Assembly (NCBI GenBank): GCA_041676705.1
Contig: JBAYRL010000002.1
Coordinates: 465,533-529,532, forward strand
Origin: Acidimicrobiia bacterium
GTDB taxonomy: Bacteria > Actinomycetota > Acidimicrobiia > Acidimicrobiales > SKKL01
Length of the DNA stretch: 64,000 nucleotides
Direction: 5' to 3'
Shown in pieces: positions 17,700-27,193 of the stretch (the stretch's first letter is position 1; every line of letters begins with the position of its first letter). A program made the translations under genes and the position numbers. The notes below the pieces were generated by a model. It was not told the origin of the DNA. It ran no database searches and saw nothing but the letters and a program-made list of their open reading frames with translations.

Positions 17700-17715
17700 G
17701 TGGATGATCATGCCG

Positions 17716-17727
17716 TAGACTGGTGAA
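17716..17727 (+). promoter_or_regulatory. -10 element at leaderless spacing
   Basis: TAGACT (17716-17721) ends six bases before the ATG at 17728. The spacing predicts a transcript starting at the start codon. Confidence 0.4.
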
Positions 17728-18306
17728 ATGCCTGAACGCCCTAATGCACCCAACGCACGTGCTGAAGCGCCGACACAACAGCGCGAGGGCGCACCCAAAG
17801 CCGATCGCCGAAATCCCGTAGTTTCTAAGCCTGTACCTCAATTAGGTTTGACCAGAAAGAGGCCGACCGCCAAGGCGAACTCGTCCGCCAAGGGTGATCT
17901 GGTTACCCAACCAAAAGCAACCGGTGGTTTTCGGGCCCGACGAGTTCATCGCGTTGTCCTGCGGGTCGATCCATGGTCAGTGCTAAAGCTGTCGTTGGTT
18001 TTTCTATTCTGCTTTTGGTTGATGATGGTGATCGCCGCCATTTTGATGTGGGGAGCAGCGGTTTCATCGGGAACCGTTACCAACCTCGAAGATTTCATCG
18101 CCACCTTGTTGAGCTTTGAAGAATTCAAGCTCAACGGCAGTCAAATTTTGCGCTTTTTCGCAATGTTGGGTCTGATCATGGTCTTCGTAGGCACCGCGCT
18201 AAGCGCCATCGTCGCAGTATTGTTCAACCTGGTTACTTCGGTAATCGGTGGCGTTCGCTTTACGGTGATCGAAGAAGAATCTATGCGCCGGATCATTCGC
18301 GAATAG
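17728..18306 (+). CDS. DUF3566 transmembrane protein
   Basis: This 192-residue protein matches the actinobacterial DUF3566 family encoded after gyrA. Residues 1-70 are basic and Pro/Ala-rich. The domain begins with RARRVHRVVLRVDPWSVLKLSL, has two long hydrophobic helices at about 90-115 and 145-172, and ends with the amphipathic NLVTSVIGGVRFTVIEEE. Its exact function is not known to me; the conserved position beside gyrA suggests a link to the cell envelope or division. Confidence 0.88.
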   Translation: MPERPNAPNARAEAPTQQREGAPKADRRNPVVSKPVPQLGLTRKRPTAKANSSAKGDLVTQPKATGGFRARRVHRVVLRVDPWSVLKLSLVFLFCFWLMMVIAAILMWGAAVSSGTVTNLEDFIATLLSFEEFKLNGSQILRFFAMLGLIMVFVGTALSAIVAVLFNLVTSVIGGVRFTVIEEESMRRIIRE

Positions 18307-18376
18307 CAACGGTCGAAACTCTAGTGGTGGAAGTAGCACCTAAGCGCGGGTTCGTACTACGGTTTTACTTTCCTGC

Positions 18377-18450
<74 letters not shown>

Positions 18451-18499
18451 CGAATCCGCTGGCCCACAGGCTTTAGCGTATGAGTTGCCGGAGGAGAAA

Positions 18500-18640
18500 A
18501 TGCTAACCACTATCCGACGGGCCCTAGTGGCATTTAGTATTGCTGGTTTGGTAGCCGCTGTGCTGCGGCTACGTGGTGCGGGTGGAACGCCGCCCACAAA
18601 TGGTGGTTGGCGTGAACTAAGCGGATCTGAACTTCGCTGA
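18500..18640 (+). CDS. 46-residue single-helix membrane protein
   Basis: A strong ribosome binding site (GGAGGAG, 18490-18496) precedes an ATG at 18500 and a 46-codon frame. The product starts MLTTIRRALVAFSIAGLVAA, giving one basic N-terminus and one hydrophobic helix (about residues 9-23). It ends in a polar tail rich in Gly. The stop is one base before the ATG of the next gene, so the two are probably translated together. No family is recognised. Confidence 0.65.
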   Translation: MLTTIRRALVAFSIAGLVAAVLRLRGAGGTPPTNGGWRELSGSELR

Positions 18641-18641
18641 T

Positions 18642-19640
18642 ATGGCTGCCACGACCGTAAAAATTGTTGGCTTAGGTGCCGTTGGCTCAAGGGTGGCTCG
18701 CCAACTCGCCTCGTCACCCGAGGTTGGCACCATAGCGTTGTGGGATTCCAACGCCCCTAAAACACAAGCCGTGGCCCACTCGCTCGGTGCCGCTGCAAAG
18801 ATAGATTCCTCTGCCACGAGCGTAGAACTGGCACCCAAACTAGTGGTGTTAGCCACCCCGGTCGGAACCCATGTGGAACTAGCGCAAGCTTATCTGGCGC
18901 AAAATATCTCGGTGGTTTCGGTTTCCGATTCAGTAGAAGACGTGCAGGGTTTGATGGGTCTCGACGCTGAGGCTAGAGAACGCGGCGTGTCGGTGGTGGT
19001 AGGAGCTGGCTTTTCACCCGGTTTAAGCTGTGTTTTAGCTAAACACGCTGGCGCTCTGTTCAGCCAAGTTGAAGAAATCCATGTCGCTACTACCGGTACC
19101 GGTGGACCGGCTTGCGCCAGACAACATCACCGTGCGTTGAGCTCAATTTCAATCGACTGGCGTGATGGAGTGTGGCAAAGCCGACAGGGTGGCTCGGGCC
19201 GTACCTTGTGCTGGTTCCCAGACCCGGTGGGTGCCAAAGATTGTTATCGGGCTGCTCGTCCCGAGGCTCTACTTTTGGCCCCGGCTTTTCCGGGTTTGGA
19301 GCGGGCAACCTCACGGGTTTCAGCTACCCGGCGTGACCGAATCACAGCCTGGTTACCCATGCTTTATCGACCCCATCCCGAAGGTGGCCCGGGTGCCATC
19401 CGGGTGGAAGTTCACGGCCGTATCGACGATCGAAGCGACGTGGTCGTGTACGGAGTAATGGACAGACCAGCAGTAGCAGCCGGCGGAGTGGCGGCCGTAA
19501 GCGCTTTGGCCGTGTTAAACAACACTGTGTTACGCCAGGGTGCCGCTGGTTTGGCCGAACTTGTGGAACCGGTACCGTTTCTGGCTGACTTACAACGCCG
19601 CGGCATTAAAGCTGCTGTGTTTGAGGGCGTTACTGTCTAG
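18642..19640 (+). CDS. NAD(P)-binding saccharopine dehydrogenase-like protein
   Basis: The 332-residue protein starts with a Rossmann motif VKIVGLGAVGSRVARQLA and continues with LVVLATPVGTHVELAQAYLAQ and VVVGAGFSPGLSCVLAKHAG, as in saccharopine-dehydrogenase-like or dihydrodipicolinate-reductase-like oxidoreductases. The C-terminal half contains the predicted substrate domain. The substrate is not recognisable. It follows a 46-residue membrane protein with a one-base gap, and its 3' end overlaps the convergent P-type ATPase gene by 11 bp. Confidence 0.7.
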   Translation: MAATTVKIVGLGAVGSRVARQLASSPEVGTIALWDSNAPKTQAVAHSLGAAAKIDSSATSVELAPKLVVLATPVGTHVELAQAYLAQNISVVSVSDSVEDVQGLMGLDAEARERGVSVVVGAGFSPGLSCVLAKHAGALFSQVEEIHVATTGTGGPACARQHHRALSSISIDWRDGVWQSRQGGSGRTLCWFPDPVGAKDCYRAARPEALLLAPAFPGLERATSRVSATRRDRITAWLPMLYRPHPEGGPGAIRVEVHGRIDDRSDVVVYGVMDRPAVAAGGVAAVSALAVLNNTVLRQGAAGLAELVEPVPFLADLQRRGIKAAVFEGVTV

Positions 19641-22092
19641 TTTCGGTGGTGGCAACAACCGGATTTGGAGTCTGGTCATCAGTGTCACCATTTTCAACTG
19701 GCAGAGGAACCTGCCACCACGATATGAACCGGGGTCCAAGTTCCAAAACGGCCGCCGCAACAGCCCCAGCCGCCAAGATGACTAACGTTTGGGTTTGGTT
19801 CGGAACCTCCAAAGCGAAAAAGTCGCGTGCCATGGGCCAAGCCATAGTAATCACGTAACCGGCGGCCATAGCACTCAACAATGCCAACCGGTAGGTGGTA
19901 AGCGGCCTACACAACTTGCCAAGGACCACCAAACTGGCGATGAGAAGCACAAAGACCGCGGCACTGCGAGCCTCAGCTATCGGCGTGTCGTTGTATCGTC
20001 GCAAACCTTCAAAGGCGGCAAAAGCCGCTAAACCAACGGTTAGCCCTGAAGGCACCGAAAACCGCACTACACGATCCACAAACCCGGTTGTGGCGCGGCG
20101 GGTGTTCGGTTCTAATGCCAAGAAGAAACCCGGGATGCCAATACTGAGAGAGCTAACGATGGTGAGGTGTCGCGGCAGAAACAGAAATGGTGCTGAAAAT
20201 ATGCCAGTCAAGGCTGCCAGGACCACGGCGTAGGCCGCTTTGGTCACAAATAGGTTGGCTACCCGTTCGATGTTGTTGATAACCCGGCGGCCTTCAGCCA
20301 ACACATCGGGCAAGGTAGAAAAAGCATTGTCCAGCAGAACTAGCTGGGCTACAGCTCGACTAGCGGTGCTACCAGCGCCCATGGCGATACCCATGTCGGC
20401 GTCTTTTAGCGCGAGCACGTCATTCACGCCGTCACCGGTCATGGCCACCATGTGGTTGCGGCTCTGGAGCGCGTGAACCATGTCGCGTTTTTGGTGGGGG
20501 TTAACACGGCCAAAAACGGTGTGGTTGTCTAGAACCTCGGCTAACTCGGCTTGGTTGTGCGGAAGTTCTCGAGCGTCATAAGGGGCGTTCTTAACCTCGA
20601 TGCCAGCCCGACGGGCAATGGCCGCCACCGTTTCAGGATGATCACCGGAAATTACCTTAAGCTCAATGCCCTGGCCGGCGATATAGCCCAGGGTTTCTTC
20701 AACATGGGGCCGTAGCTCGTCTTCCAAGAGAACCAGAGCTACTGGTTGAAGCTGATGTGGCGGCGGACCGGCTTCATAAGACTCGACTAATTCATCGTGG
20801 CATAGGGCCAATAGAACCACTCTTTGGCCCAAAGCCGTGTGTTCTTTGATGCCATCATTAGCTCGCTCGATCAGTGCTTGATCTTCGCTGGGAACGCACT
20901 GCAACAAGAACTCCGGTGCTCCCAAAAACCACAAGCCGTGTTCACCGAAGCTCGCTGCTGACCATTTGCGGTCAGACGAAAACGGTATCGCACGTTCTAA
21001 TTGCCAACCTTGTGGCGCTGCCATGGCCGTCGCAATGGCAGCTTGAGTGGAATTTGGAATCGACTCGGCTCGGGTTAGGGCCCCTAAGGCTGCTTCGGCG
21101 GTTTCACGCGAGACAGTAGCGGCAGTTTCGCCGTTCCCGATCGTGATTATGTCGGCAAAGGTAATTTCACCGGACGTGATGGTTCCGGTTTTATCAAGGC
21201 ACAACACGTCTACACGGGCCAACAGCTCCACCGAGGCTAATTCCTTGGCCAGAGCTTGTTTACGGGCCAAAGCCAAAATGCCCACAATAAAGGCGATGGA
21301 AGTCAGCAGAACTAATCCATCGGGCACCATGGCAACGGCACCAGCCACGGTGCCTCGAAGTGCTTCTCTCCAGGTATCTTCCGCCCGAAGCAGTGAGATC
21401 AATAACAAGATCGAAGCGGGTGGGATGATAAGGCTGAGCCAACGCAAGATTCGGTTGACACCGGTCCGTAGTTCAGAGTGGGCTAACTCGAACCGGCGAG
21501 CATCTTCCGCCAAAGTAGCGGCATACGAATCGGCCCCGATATGAGTTGCCTCATAACAGCCTGACCCAGCCACCGCGAAACTTCCTGACATTACTTTGTC
21601 GTCGATGGATTTAAGTACCGGGTCAGATTCGCCCGTTAGAAGCGCCTCGTTAATTTCCAAGCCTTCGCTTGAAACCACGCGACCATCGACCACAATTTGA
21701 TCACCCGGACGAATTACCAGCACATCGTCTTGCACGACCTGGGTGACGTCGATTTCTAGGGTTTCACCATCGCGTAGAACTCGGGCTTTCGGAGCATTTA
21801 AAATTGCCAGACGTTCTAGCTCGCGGCGAGCTCGCAATTCCTGCACGATGCCAATCACGCTGTTCGAGATCACGACACCAGCAAACAAGGCGTCAGCACC
21901 GGGGGCCGCCACCATGATCAAGGCGAACATCACCAGAATTATGGCGTTAACCGGGGTAAAAACGTTGGCCCGCACGATCTGGGCGATCGTGCGGGCTGGG
22001 GCGTCAGGTACTTGGTTGGTGAGACCCGCATTAACTCGGTCTTGGACCTCGGCTTTAGTTAAGCCAACTACGGGAGCGGGAGTCGTTTCCAT
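19630..22092 (-). CDS. CtpE-like cation-transporting P-type ATPase
   Basis: P-type ATPases of this type move cations across the membrane; mycobacterial CtpE takes up calcium. The 820-residue protein has the actuator motif LLTGESDP, the phosphorylation motif CLDKTGTIT, and GDGVNDVLALKDADMG in the hinge. The membrane segment before the phosphorylation site reads VPDGLVLLTSIAF where CtpE has PEGL. About ten hydrophobic helices are visible. There is no cytosolic heavy-metal domain and no CPC motif, so copper is unlikely. The ATG at 22092 is preferred since the product then begins near GLTKAEVQDRVNAG; an upstream ATG at 22155 adds 21 residues. Confidence 0.8.
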   Translation of the reverse strand: METTPAPVVGLTKAEVQDRVNAGLTNQVPDAPARTIAQIVRANVFTPVNAIILVMFALIMVAAPGADALFAGVVISNSVIGIVQELRARRELERLAILNAPKARVLRDGETLEIDVTQVVQDDVLVIRPGDQIVVDGRVVSSEGLEINEALLTGESDPVLKSIDDKVMSGSFAVAGSGCYEATHIGADSYAATLAEDARRFELAHSELRTGVNRILRWLSLIIPPASILLLISLLRAEDTWREALRGTVAGAVAMVPDGLVLLTSIAFIVGILALARKQALAKELASVELLARVDVLCLDKTGTITSGEITFADIITIGNGETAATVSRETAEAALGALTRAESIPNSTQAAIATAMAAPQGWQLERAIPFSSDRKWSAASFGEHGLWFLGAPEFLLQCVPSEDQALIERANDGIKEHTALGQRVVLLALCHDELVESYEAGPPPHQLQPVALVLLEDELRPHVEETLGYIAGQGIELKVISGDHPETVAAIARRAGIEVKNAPYDARELPHNQAELAEVLDNHTVFGRVNPHQKRDMVHALQSRNHMVAMTGDGVNDVLALKDADMGIAMGAGSTASRAVAQLVLLDNAFSTLPDVLAEGRRVINNIERVANLFVTKAAYAVVLAALTGIFSAPFLFLPRHLTIVSSLSIGIPGFFLALEPNTRRATTGFVDRVVRFSVPSGLTVGLAAFAAFEGLRRYNDTPIAEARSAAVFVLLIASLVVLGKLCRPLTTYRLALLSAMAAGYVITMAWPMARDFFALEVPNQTQTLVILAAGAVAAAVLELGPRFISWWQVPLPVENGDTDDQTPNPVVATTETRQ

Positions 22093-22178
22093 CTCGGGCC
22101 AGGTTACACGCTTGAGCGATTTGGGGGGTGCCCCTCCGAGACTAGGCACGCCCACTGGCTATTGAACGATGAGCCTAT

Positions 22179-22796
22179 CTAATCAATCAGCTCCGACTCA
22201 GGAGTCTTGGCGTAGTGGATGAAACCAGCGATTGAAAGTAGCGCCATCAGCGCAGCTCCCACGAAGGCCACCGTGGCTGCCAAGGCGGCCTTTGTGCCAA
22301 GCACGCTAAAGCCATAGGCGGTCAAGAGCACGCCGCGAAGGGTTTCACCCTTGAACACGGTTTCGCGCTGACCTTGAACTTTCTTCAGTTCAGCTTGAAG
22401 CTCGGTGGTGTCTTTACCCTCATCTTCGGCTTCGGCAATCTTAGCCTTGACCTCGTTTTCAGGGCCGCCTAGCTGAGCGTAAGTGAGACCACCGCCGATT
22501 TGTTCAACGTGCAGACCGATGTAGTGGTTGGCGTAGCATTCCGCTTTTTTACCAGTATCGAGTAGACGGGCCGCTTCATCGCCTTGGCCGTATTTGACCA
22601 AGCAATCGAACTTGGCTTCTTCTTCGGTAAGTGAATCAGCGGGGGTGAAATAAATCTGTTGTTGGGCGAACTGCTCGCGGACGTAATTGTCGGCGAAGTC
22701 CCCCTCTTGTTTAAAGACAATCGCCAGTACCAGCAGTAGTAGTGCAATGCCCACACCGCCAATACTGAAGAATAAGTCGAGAGTACGTCGTTTCAT
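22179..22796 (-). CDS. Two-helix membrane protein with coiled coil
   Basis: The 205-residue protein has a membrane helix at about residues 9-29, an extracytoplasmic section with two cysteines (FDCLVKYG and AECYANHY), a charged coiled-coil segment at about 118-145 (KAKIAEAEDEGKDTTELQAELKKVQ) and a second helix at about 168-193. No named family is recognised. AGGAG lies 10 bases before the ATG. It is upstream of the P-type ATPase on the same strand with an 86-bp gap, and divergent from the ABC ATPase gene. Confidence 0.7.
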   Translation of the reverse strand: MKRRTLDLFFSIGGVGIALLLLVLAIVFKQEGDFADNYVREQFAQQQIYFTPADSLTEEEAKFDCLVKYGQGDEAARLLDTGKKAECYANHYIGLHVEQIGGGLTYAQLGGPENEVKAKIAEAEDEGKDTTELQAELKKVQGQRETVFKGETLRGVLLTAYGFSVLGTKAALAATVAFVGAALMALLSIAGFIHYAKTPESELID

Positions 22797-22896
22797 GATG
22801 GGAATTCTCCTAGTGAGCCACAGGAATGGGCTTTATTACCATGTACCTTATAAGCGTACGAAGTATTATTTGAGGGCCAACCGGTAGGAATGAGCA

Positions 22897-23703
22897 ATGA
22901 CTAAAGTCCCCTCCCCCCGAGGCGCCAACCCACGTCGTGTGGTGGTTAATGTTAACGCGATCTCAGTGGTGCGAGGCACAAGGCTCTCACTTGATAATGT
23001 CAGCTTCCAACTAGAATCTAATACCTTAACAGCGATAATCGGTCCTAATGGTGCTGGAAAGTCAACCCTGCTGCACGCTTTGGTGGGGTTATTACCATTA
23101 ACTAGTGGATCTATTGAAATTAATAATGATGAACGGCGTGGCACTGGTCGCAACGTCGCTTATGTCTTGCAGGGAACCGCCATACCAACCAACCTCCCCA
23201 TGTCGGTTCGCGAGGTTGTGACTATGGGCCGATACCAGTCGCTTGGTTTCTTCCGCAGGCTACGTTCTCGGGATCGGGCGGTGGTGAATGAGGCGATGGA
23301 ACGATTGGAGGTTGCCGATCTAGCTTCGCGCCAAATTATGGAGCTCTCGGGGGGCCAACGCCAACGGGTATATGTAGCACAAGGTTTGGCGCAACAAGCA
23401 CCATTGTTGCTGCTAGATGAGCCAGTCACGGGTTTAGATGTCGTTTCCCGGCAACGTATTTTGTCGGTAGTGCAAGAGGAACGAGACGCCGGGACGGCCG
23501 TAGTGATGACCACGCATGATCTAGGTGAAGCGGCAAGCGCTGACAAGGTCCTGTTGTTAGCTAATCGCTTGGTGGCTGCGGGTAACCCACAAGAGGTGCT
23601 CCAGAGCGAAACTATTGGTGAGGCTTTTGGACAACGCCTAGTTCGCTTAGGACCAAACGTGCTCATGATGGATTCGTCACACCACCATGGTTCGACAGAG
23701 TGA
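22897..23703 (+). CDS. Metal-type ABC transporter ATPase, orphan
   Basis: The 268-residue ATPase has Walker A GPNGAGKSTLLHALVG, the signature LSGGQRQRVYVAQGLAQ, Walker B LLLLDEPVTGLD and switch MTTHD. The pattern YVLQGTAIPTNLPMSVREVVTMGRY resembles the zinc/manganese (ZnuC/MntB) family. The last residues include a His cluster (SSHHHGS). No permease or binding protein follows; the next 305 bp are gene-free and the following gene is convergent. It may work with a permease encoded elsewhere. Confidence 0.82.
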   Translation: MTKVPSPRGANPRRVVVNVNAISVVRGTRLSLDNVSFQLESNTLTAIIGPNGAGKSTLLHALVGLLPLTSGSIEINNDERRGTGRNVAYVLQGTAIPTNLPMSVREVVTMGRYQSLGFFRRLRSRDRAVVNEAMERLEVADLASRQIMELSGGQRQRVYVAQGLAQQAPLLLLDEPVTGLDVVSRQRILSVVQEERDAGTAVVMTTHDLGEAASADKVLLLANRLVAAGNPQEVLQSETIGEAFGQRLVRLGPNVLMMDSSHHHGSTE

Positions 23704-24008
23704 ACGCAGCGTCGCTACCAATATTTTCGAGCGGCAATTGTTGATGTCATAATAATCTAAATTGAGCAACTCCAACGTTGATGTCGCTCACTCGAGCACA
23801 ACGGGTTGTCAGCAAGAACAGTCGAGACGCCGAGTTAAAAAATACGGTATTGGTGTCCGTTTTCACACCATTAATTCAATGTATCGGTATGCGATATACC
23901 GAGCGGTGAAGAGTTAATGTGACCGCGGTAACATATACGTTAAAAAGTACCGCTGCTCGGTGTGTTGACCAGGAACAAAATCATGGTTATTACCTGGCTT
24001 AGATCTGT
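23704..24008. other. Gene-free gap between convergent genes
   Basis: No coding sequence is supported in this 305-bp stretch. It contains the inverted repeat TCGGTAT-GCGAT-ATACCGA at 23884-23902 and several AT-rich patches such as AAAAAATACGG and TTAAAAAGTACC. A palindrome of this kind normally marks a promoter, yet both neighbours point into the gap. It may be a leftover from lost genes. Confidence 0.6.
23884..23902. promoter_or_regulatory. Inverted repeat, possible orphan operator
   Basis: TCGGTAT and ATACCGA are perfect 7-bp arms around GCGAT. The stem is too AT-rich and lacks a T-run, so it does not look like a terminator. Confidence 0.3.
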
Positions 24009-24800
24009 TCAAGCGCCCATGCGAGGGGTGGCCACCGCACACACATCGGTGAAACCAAAAGGTCCTTCAAGATCGAAGAGGTCGGACCGACTTACCGCAA
24101 TACCGTCAGCGCCAATATGGGCACCCACCTCAAGACCGATCCACTCGCCCCGCGGCAGGCGCCCCAAATAGACCGTGATGTCAGCGTTAATGAAAGCCAA
24201 GCCTTCTGAACCTGAGTTGCCTAGTGGACTCGCCATATCGGCGGCCATGACGGCTCGTGAAAATGCGCTAGTGCTTTCACCTTCAACTAAAGGCCGAAGA
24301 TCACGCAGCCAAACTTTACGCTGACCGGACGAACCCATACCTTGACCATCAATTGGACGTAGGTCTAGTGAAGTAACCGACTTGGCACCGGAGTTGGGCG
24401 GAGCGGGTATCTCCTCAGGATTAGGTACAACCCAATCTTTCCGACTCCAAACTTCACCTGAGGGGTGCAACGACGTACGCATAAGCACCACCGTGGCTCG
24501 TGCTACATCGGCGTTGCCAACGGTTAAATCAACCTGTACAACCCGGATACGACGGCCGTCGCGGACAACCGTGGAGCTGCAACCTACGGTGTCCATGGTT
24601 GGCGAACGAAACAGGTCAATCGTTAGCCGTGCCGGTTGGAATTCAGCCGACTGATGATTTTGCTCAACGTGGCGCGCCGCGATTCCAGCCAGCAGTCGAC
24701 CGTGCATCATGTCTTCGGCCCACGGGCTTCTGGCCTCGGCCCGGGGTGATAAACCGCCCTGTCCGTCGGTTTCGTAAAAGGCACTCAGCTCAGAAGTCAT
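24009..24800 (-). CDS. Acyl-CoA thioesterase-like double hotdog protein
   Basis: The 263-residue protein resembles TesB-type thioesterases that hydrolyse acyl-CoA. A first hotdog half (about 15-120) includes WAEDMMHGRLLAGIAARHVEQ and an Arg/Asp-rich strand segment; the second half (about 150-260) contains AFINADITVYLGRLPRGEWIG, typical for the C-terminal hotdog of this family. Its ATG overlaps the hisN stop by one base (TAATG), so the two are cotranscribed although their pathways differ. The specific substrate cannot be told. Confidence 0.72.
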   Translation of the reverse strand: MTSELSAFYETDGQGGLSPRAEARSPWAEDMMHGRLLAGIAARHVEQNHQSAEFQPARLTIDLFRSPTMDTVGCSSTVVRDGRRIRVVQVDLTVGNADVARATVVLMRTSLHPSGEVWSRKDWVVPNPEEIPAPPNSGAKSVTSLDLRPIDGQGMGSSGQRKVWLRDLRPLVEGESTSAFSRAVMAADMASPLGNSGSEGLAFINADITVYLGRLPRGEWIGLEVGAHIGADGIAVSRSDLFDLEGPFGFTDVCAVATPRMGA

Positions 24801-25597
24801 TAATGAATTCCTGTCGGGGAGAGAAGTTTGATTAGTTCATCGTGTAAGACGCCGTTGGTGGCTAATCCCGAACCATTATGGGCACCTTCGCGGCCGTTGG
24901 TAGATGAAAAGCGACCTCCGGCTTCGGACAGGATGACAGGCATGGGGGCCACATCCCAAAGCGAGACTTCCGGGTCTAACATCACATCGGCCCGTCCTGT
25001 CGCCACCAAGGCGTAGCCGTAGCCGTCGCCCCAGGTGCGTACGTGAATCCCACTTTGCTTAAGAGTGTTGAAGAGTGGCGCTGGCCAGTTCGTGAGGCCA
25101 CTGGTCATGAGCCAAGCTTCGCTGACCTGGTTGGTGGTTGACACCGTCGCTGGTTCATCGTTACAAAAACAACCTCGACCTCGACCGGCCCACACCGTTT
25201 CACCCAACGCCGGGAGGTTAATCACACCAATGGCCGGACCATGTTCGTCTTCTAGAGCCAAAAGGTTGGAATAAAGCGGTACGCCATGGGTGAAAGCCTT
25301 CGTCCCATCAATGGGGTCAATAATCCAGCGATGGCCACTGCTGCCTTCACGCAAACCATCTTCTTCTCCCACCACGGTGTCATTCGGACGAAGCTCACCA
25401 AGACGGGCCCTAATCAGCGCTTCAGCACCCTGATCAGCTATTGTGACAGGCGTTCCATCTTGTTTGGTGACGACCTCCAAGTCGGTTGACCGGAAATACT
25501 TTAGAGTTAACTCGCCAGCCTCTTTAACCAGCTCAAGGGCCAAACTCAACAGCTCTTTTGAAACCGGAGGCTGCTCCGATGACGATGTAATAGTCAT
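24800..25597 (-). CDS. hisN: Histidinol-phosphatase, inositol-phosphatase type (HisN)
   Basis: HisN-type enzymes dephosphorylate histidinol phosphate in histidine synthesis in actinobacteria. The 265-residue protein has the metal-binding motifs GEEDG and DPIDGTKAF and the C-terminal WGDGYGYALVATGRADVMLDP with WD, a pattern closer to HisN than to general inositol monophosphatases. The ATG at 25597 is preferred; an upstream start at 25645 would add residues that overlap the divergent gene. The gene is first in a two-gene operon with a thioesterase-like gene. A broader inositol-phosphatase role cannot be excluded. Confidence 0.82.
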   Translation of the reverse strand: MTITSSSEQPPVSKELLSLALELVKEAGELTLKYFRSTDLEVVTKQDGTPVTIADQGAEALIRARLGELRPNDTVVGEEDGLREGSSGHRWIIDPIDGTKAFTHGVPLYSNLLALEDEHGPAIGVINLPALGETVWAGRGRGCFCNDEPATVSTTNQVSEAWLMTSGLTNWPAPLFNTLKQSGIHVRTWGDGYGYALVATGRADVMLDPEVSLWDVAPMPVILSEAGGRFSSTNGREGAHNGSGLATNGVLHDELIKLLSPTGIH

Positions 25598-25654
25598 CCA
25601 AGTAGTTTGGCACTTTGTTTCAGTCACGTCTGGGTTTGTGGGCACACTAGAAGC

Positions 25655-27193
25655 ATGACCACAACCGCTAATGAGCTTTCGATGCGACGTCGCGCTGTGG
25701 TGGCGGTGACACTTTTAGCCGTCTTAACGGTTGGCTTGGCAATGCTAACCATGACACGTGAGAGCCAAGCTGCTGTAGAAGGGACACCGTGGCCAAACAA
25801 GCAACCCGAAGGTCAAGGCTCGGCCTGGGTTGATCCGGCCACAGCTGGGCATCCTTGGGGTGAAGCCGTGTCAGGGATTCTCACCTTCCGAGGTAATCCC
25901 ACTCGCAATTATTACGGGCAAGGCCCCGTGCCCACCAACCCGGTAGTGCGCTGGAGCTACCCCGAGTCTCCAATGTGTTCTGAATCAAGCGTTGAACAGG
26001 GCGACCACTCGGGTACTTTCAATTGGTGTGGCTCGGGGTGGACCGGCCAACCTTCGGTTTTCGAACGCGACGGTCGAACATGGGTGGTCTTTGGTGCTTA
26101 TGACAAAGCCGTTCATTTTTTGGATGCAGATACCGGTGAGCAGATCATTCCCAGCTTTCCCACCGGCGACATTATTAAAGGTTCGGTAACCGTTGATCCC
26201 GATGGCTTTCCGTTGGTATACAGCGGTTCTCGCGACAACTACTTTCACATCTTGGCGATTGATGGTGACGAACCACGCGAGCTTTGGAGCTTCGACGCTA
26301 ATTCGGTTGATGGGCTTTGGAACGATGACTGGGACGGTTCGGCTTTAGTCATTGACGATTACCTATTCGAAGGCGGTGAGAATTCGCTTTGGTTTATTTG
26401 GAAACTGAACCGGAGCTATGACGACGAAGGCCTGGTCACTGTTGACCCCACCCTGGTCTTTATGGCGCCGGGCTGGGATGAGGAACTTCTAGAAGCCGTC
26501 GGTGACGAAAACGTTTCTATCGAAAACTCGGTCGCAATCTCGGGCGATGTCATCTACTTCGGTAACTCCGGTGGGCTTATTCAAGGGTGGGACATCTCGG
26601 GAGTTAAGCACGGCCGCGATCCTGAACGCGTTTTCCGTTTTTGGGCTGGCGATGACACTGACGCCAGTGTGGTTATTGATGAGGAAGGTTTCTTGTATGT
26701 GGTGAGCGAGGTGAAGCGCCACACCGAGCGTTCGGCCGAGATCGGCCAGATTCTCAAACTCGACCCTCGTCAAAATGATGATCCGATCGTGTGGTCATTG
26801 GCCGACCCCGATAACAAGGGCATTTGGGCCACCCCAGCCATTTATCGAGATCTTCTCATTGTGCCAACCGACGGCGGCAGAATAATGGCAGTAGATCGCA
26901 ACACCGGCACTTTACGTTGGGAGTTTTTTATGCGCGGTCCCACCTGGCAGTCACCGGTGGTCGTTGACGATGTCTTGATACAAGGCGACTGTCGCGGCGG
27001 AGTATTGAGCGGATTTGATCTAACTGATACCACCAAGGCACCACCGAAGCTTTGGTCGGTACCTCTTGGTGGTTGTGTTGAATCAACACCTGCCGTATGG
27101 GACGGTCAGATCTTTGTGGGCACCCGCGGCGGACATTTCTTTGCCATTGGAGAAAACCGTGGGACCGGCATTATGGCCCCCGGCGGAAACTAA
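25655..27193 (+). CDS. Exported PQQ-like beta-propeller protein
   Basis: The 512-residue protein has an N-terminal signal or anchor (MRRRAVVAVTLLAVLTVGLAM at about 9-30) and then repeated strands of PQQ/BamB-like propeller type: AVHFLDADTGE, HILAIDGDEP, LIQGWDISG, IMAVDRNTGTLRWEF, LSGFDLTDT and HFFAIGENRG. Four cysteines occur, two near MCSESS/NWCGSG and two in the last 80 residues, suggesting disulfides outside the cell. The role is unknown. ATG at 25655 is chosen; ATG 25679 is also possible. The 3' end overlaps the convergent regulator gene by 4 bp. Confidence 0.78.
   Translation: MTTTANELSMRRRAVVAVTLLAVLTVGLAMLTMTRESQAAVEGTPWPNKQPEGQGSAWVDPATAGHPWGEAVSGILTFRGNPTRNYYGQGPVPTNPVVRWSYPESPMCSESSVEQGDHSGTFNWCGSGWTGQPSVFERDGRTWVVFGAYDKAVHFLDADTGEQIIPSFPTGDIIKGSVTVDPDGFPLVYSGSRDNYFHILAIDGDEPRELWSFDANSVDGLWNDDWDGSALVIDDYLFEGGENSLWFIWKLNRSYDDEGLVTVDPTLVFMAPGWDEELLEAVGDENVSIENSVAISGDVIYFGNSGGLIQGWDISGVKHGRDPERVFRFWAGDDTDASVVIDEEGFLYVVSEVKRHTERSAEIGQILKLDPRQNDDPIVWSLADPDNKGIWATPAIYRDLLIVPTDGGRIMAVDRNTGTLRWEFFMRGPTWQSPVVVDDVLIQGDCRGGVLSGFDLTDTTKAPPKLWSVPLGGCVESTPAVWDGQIFVGTRGGHFFAIGENRGTGIMAPGGN

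Noticed and set aside
23884..23902. Terminator between the ABC ATPase and thioesterase genes
   Set aside because: The short AT-containing arms lack a GC-rich stem and no T-run follows.
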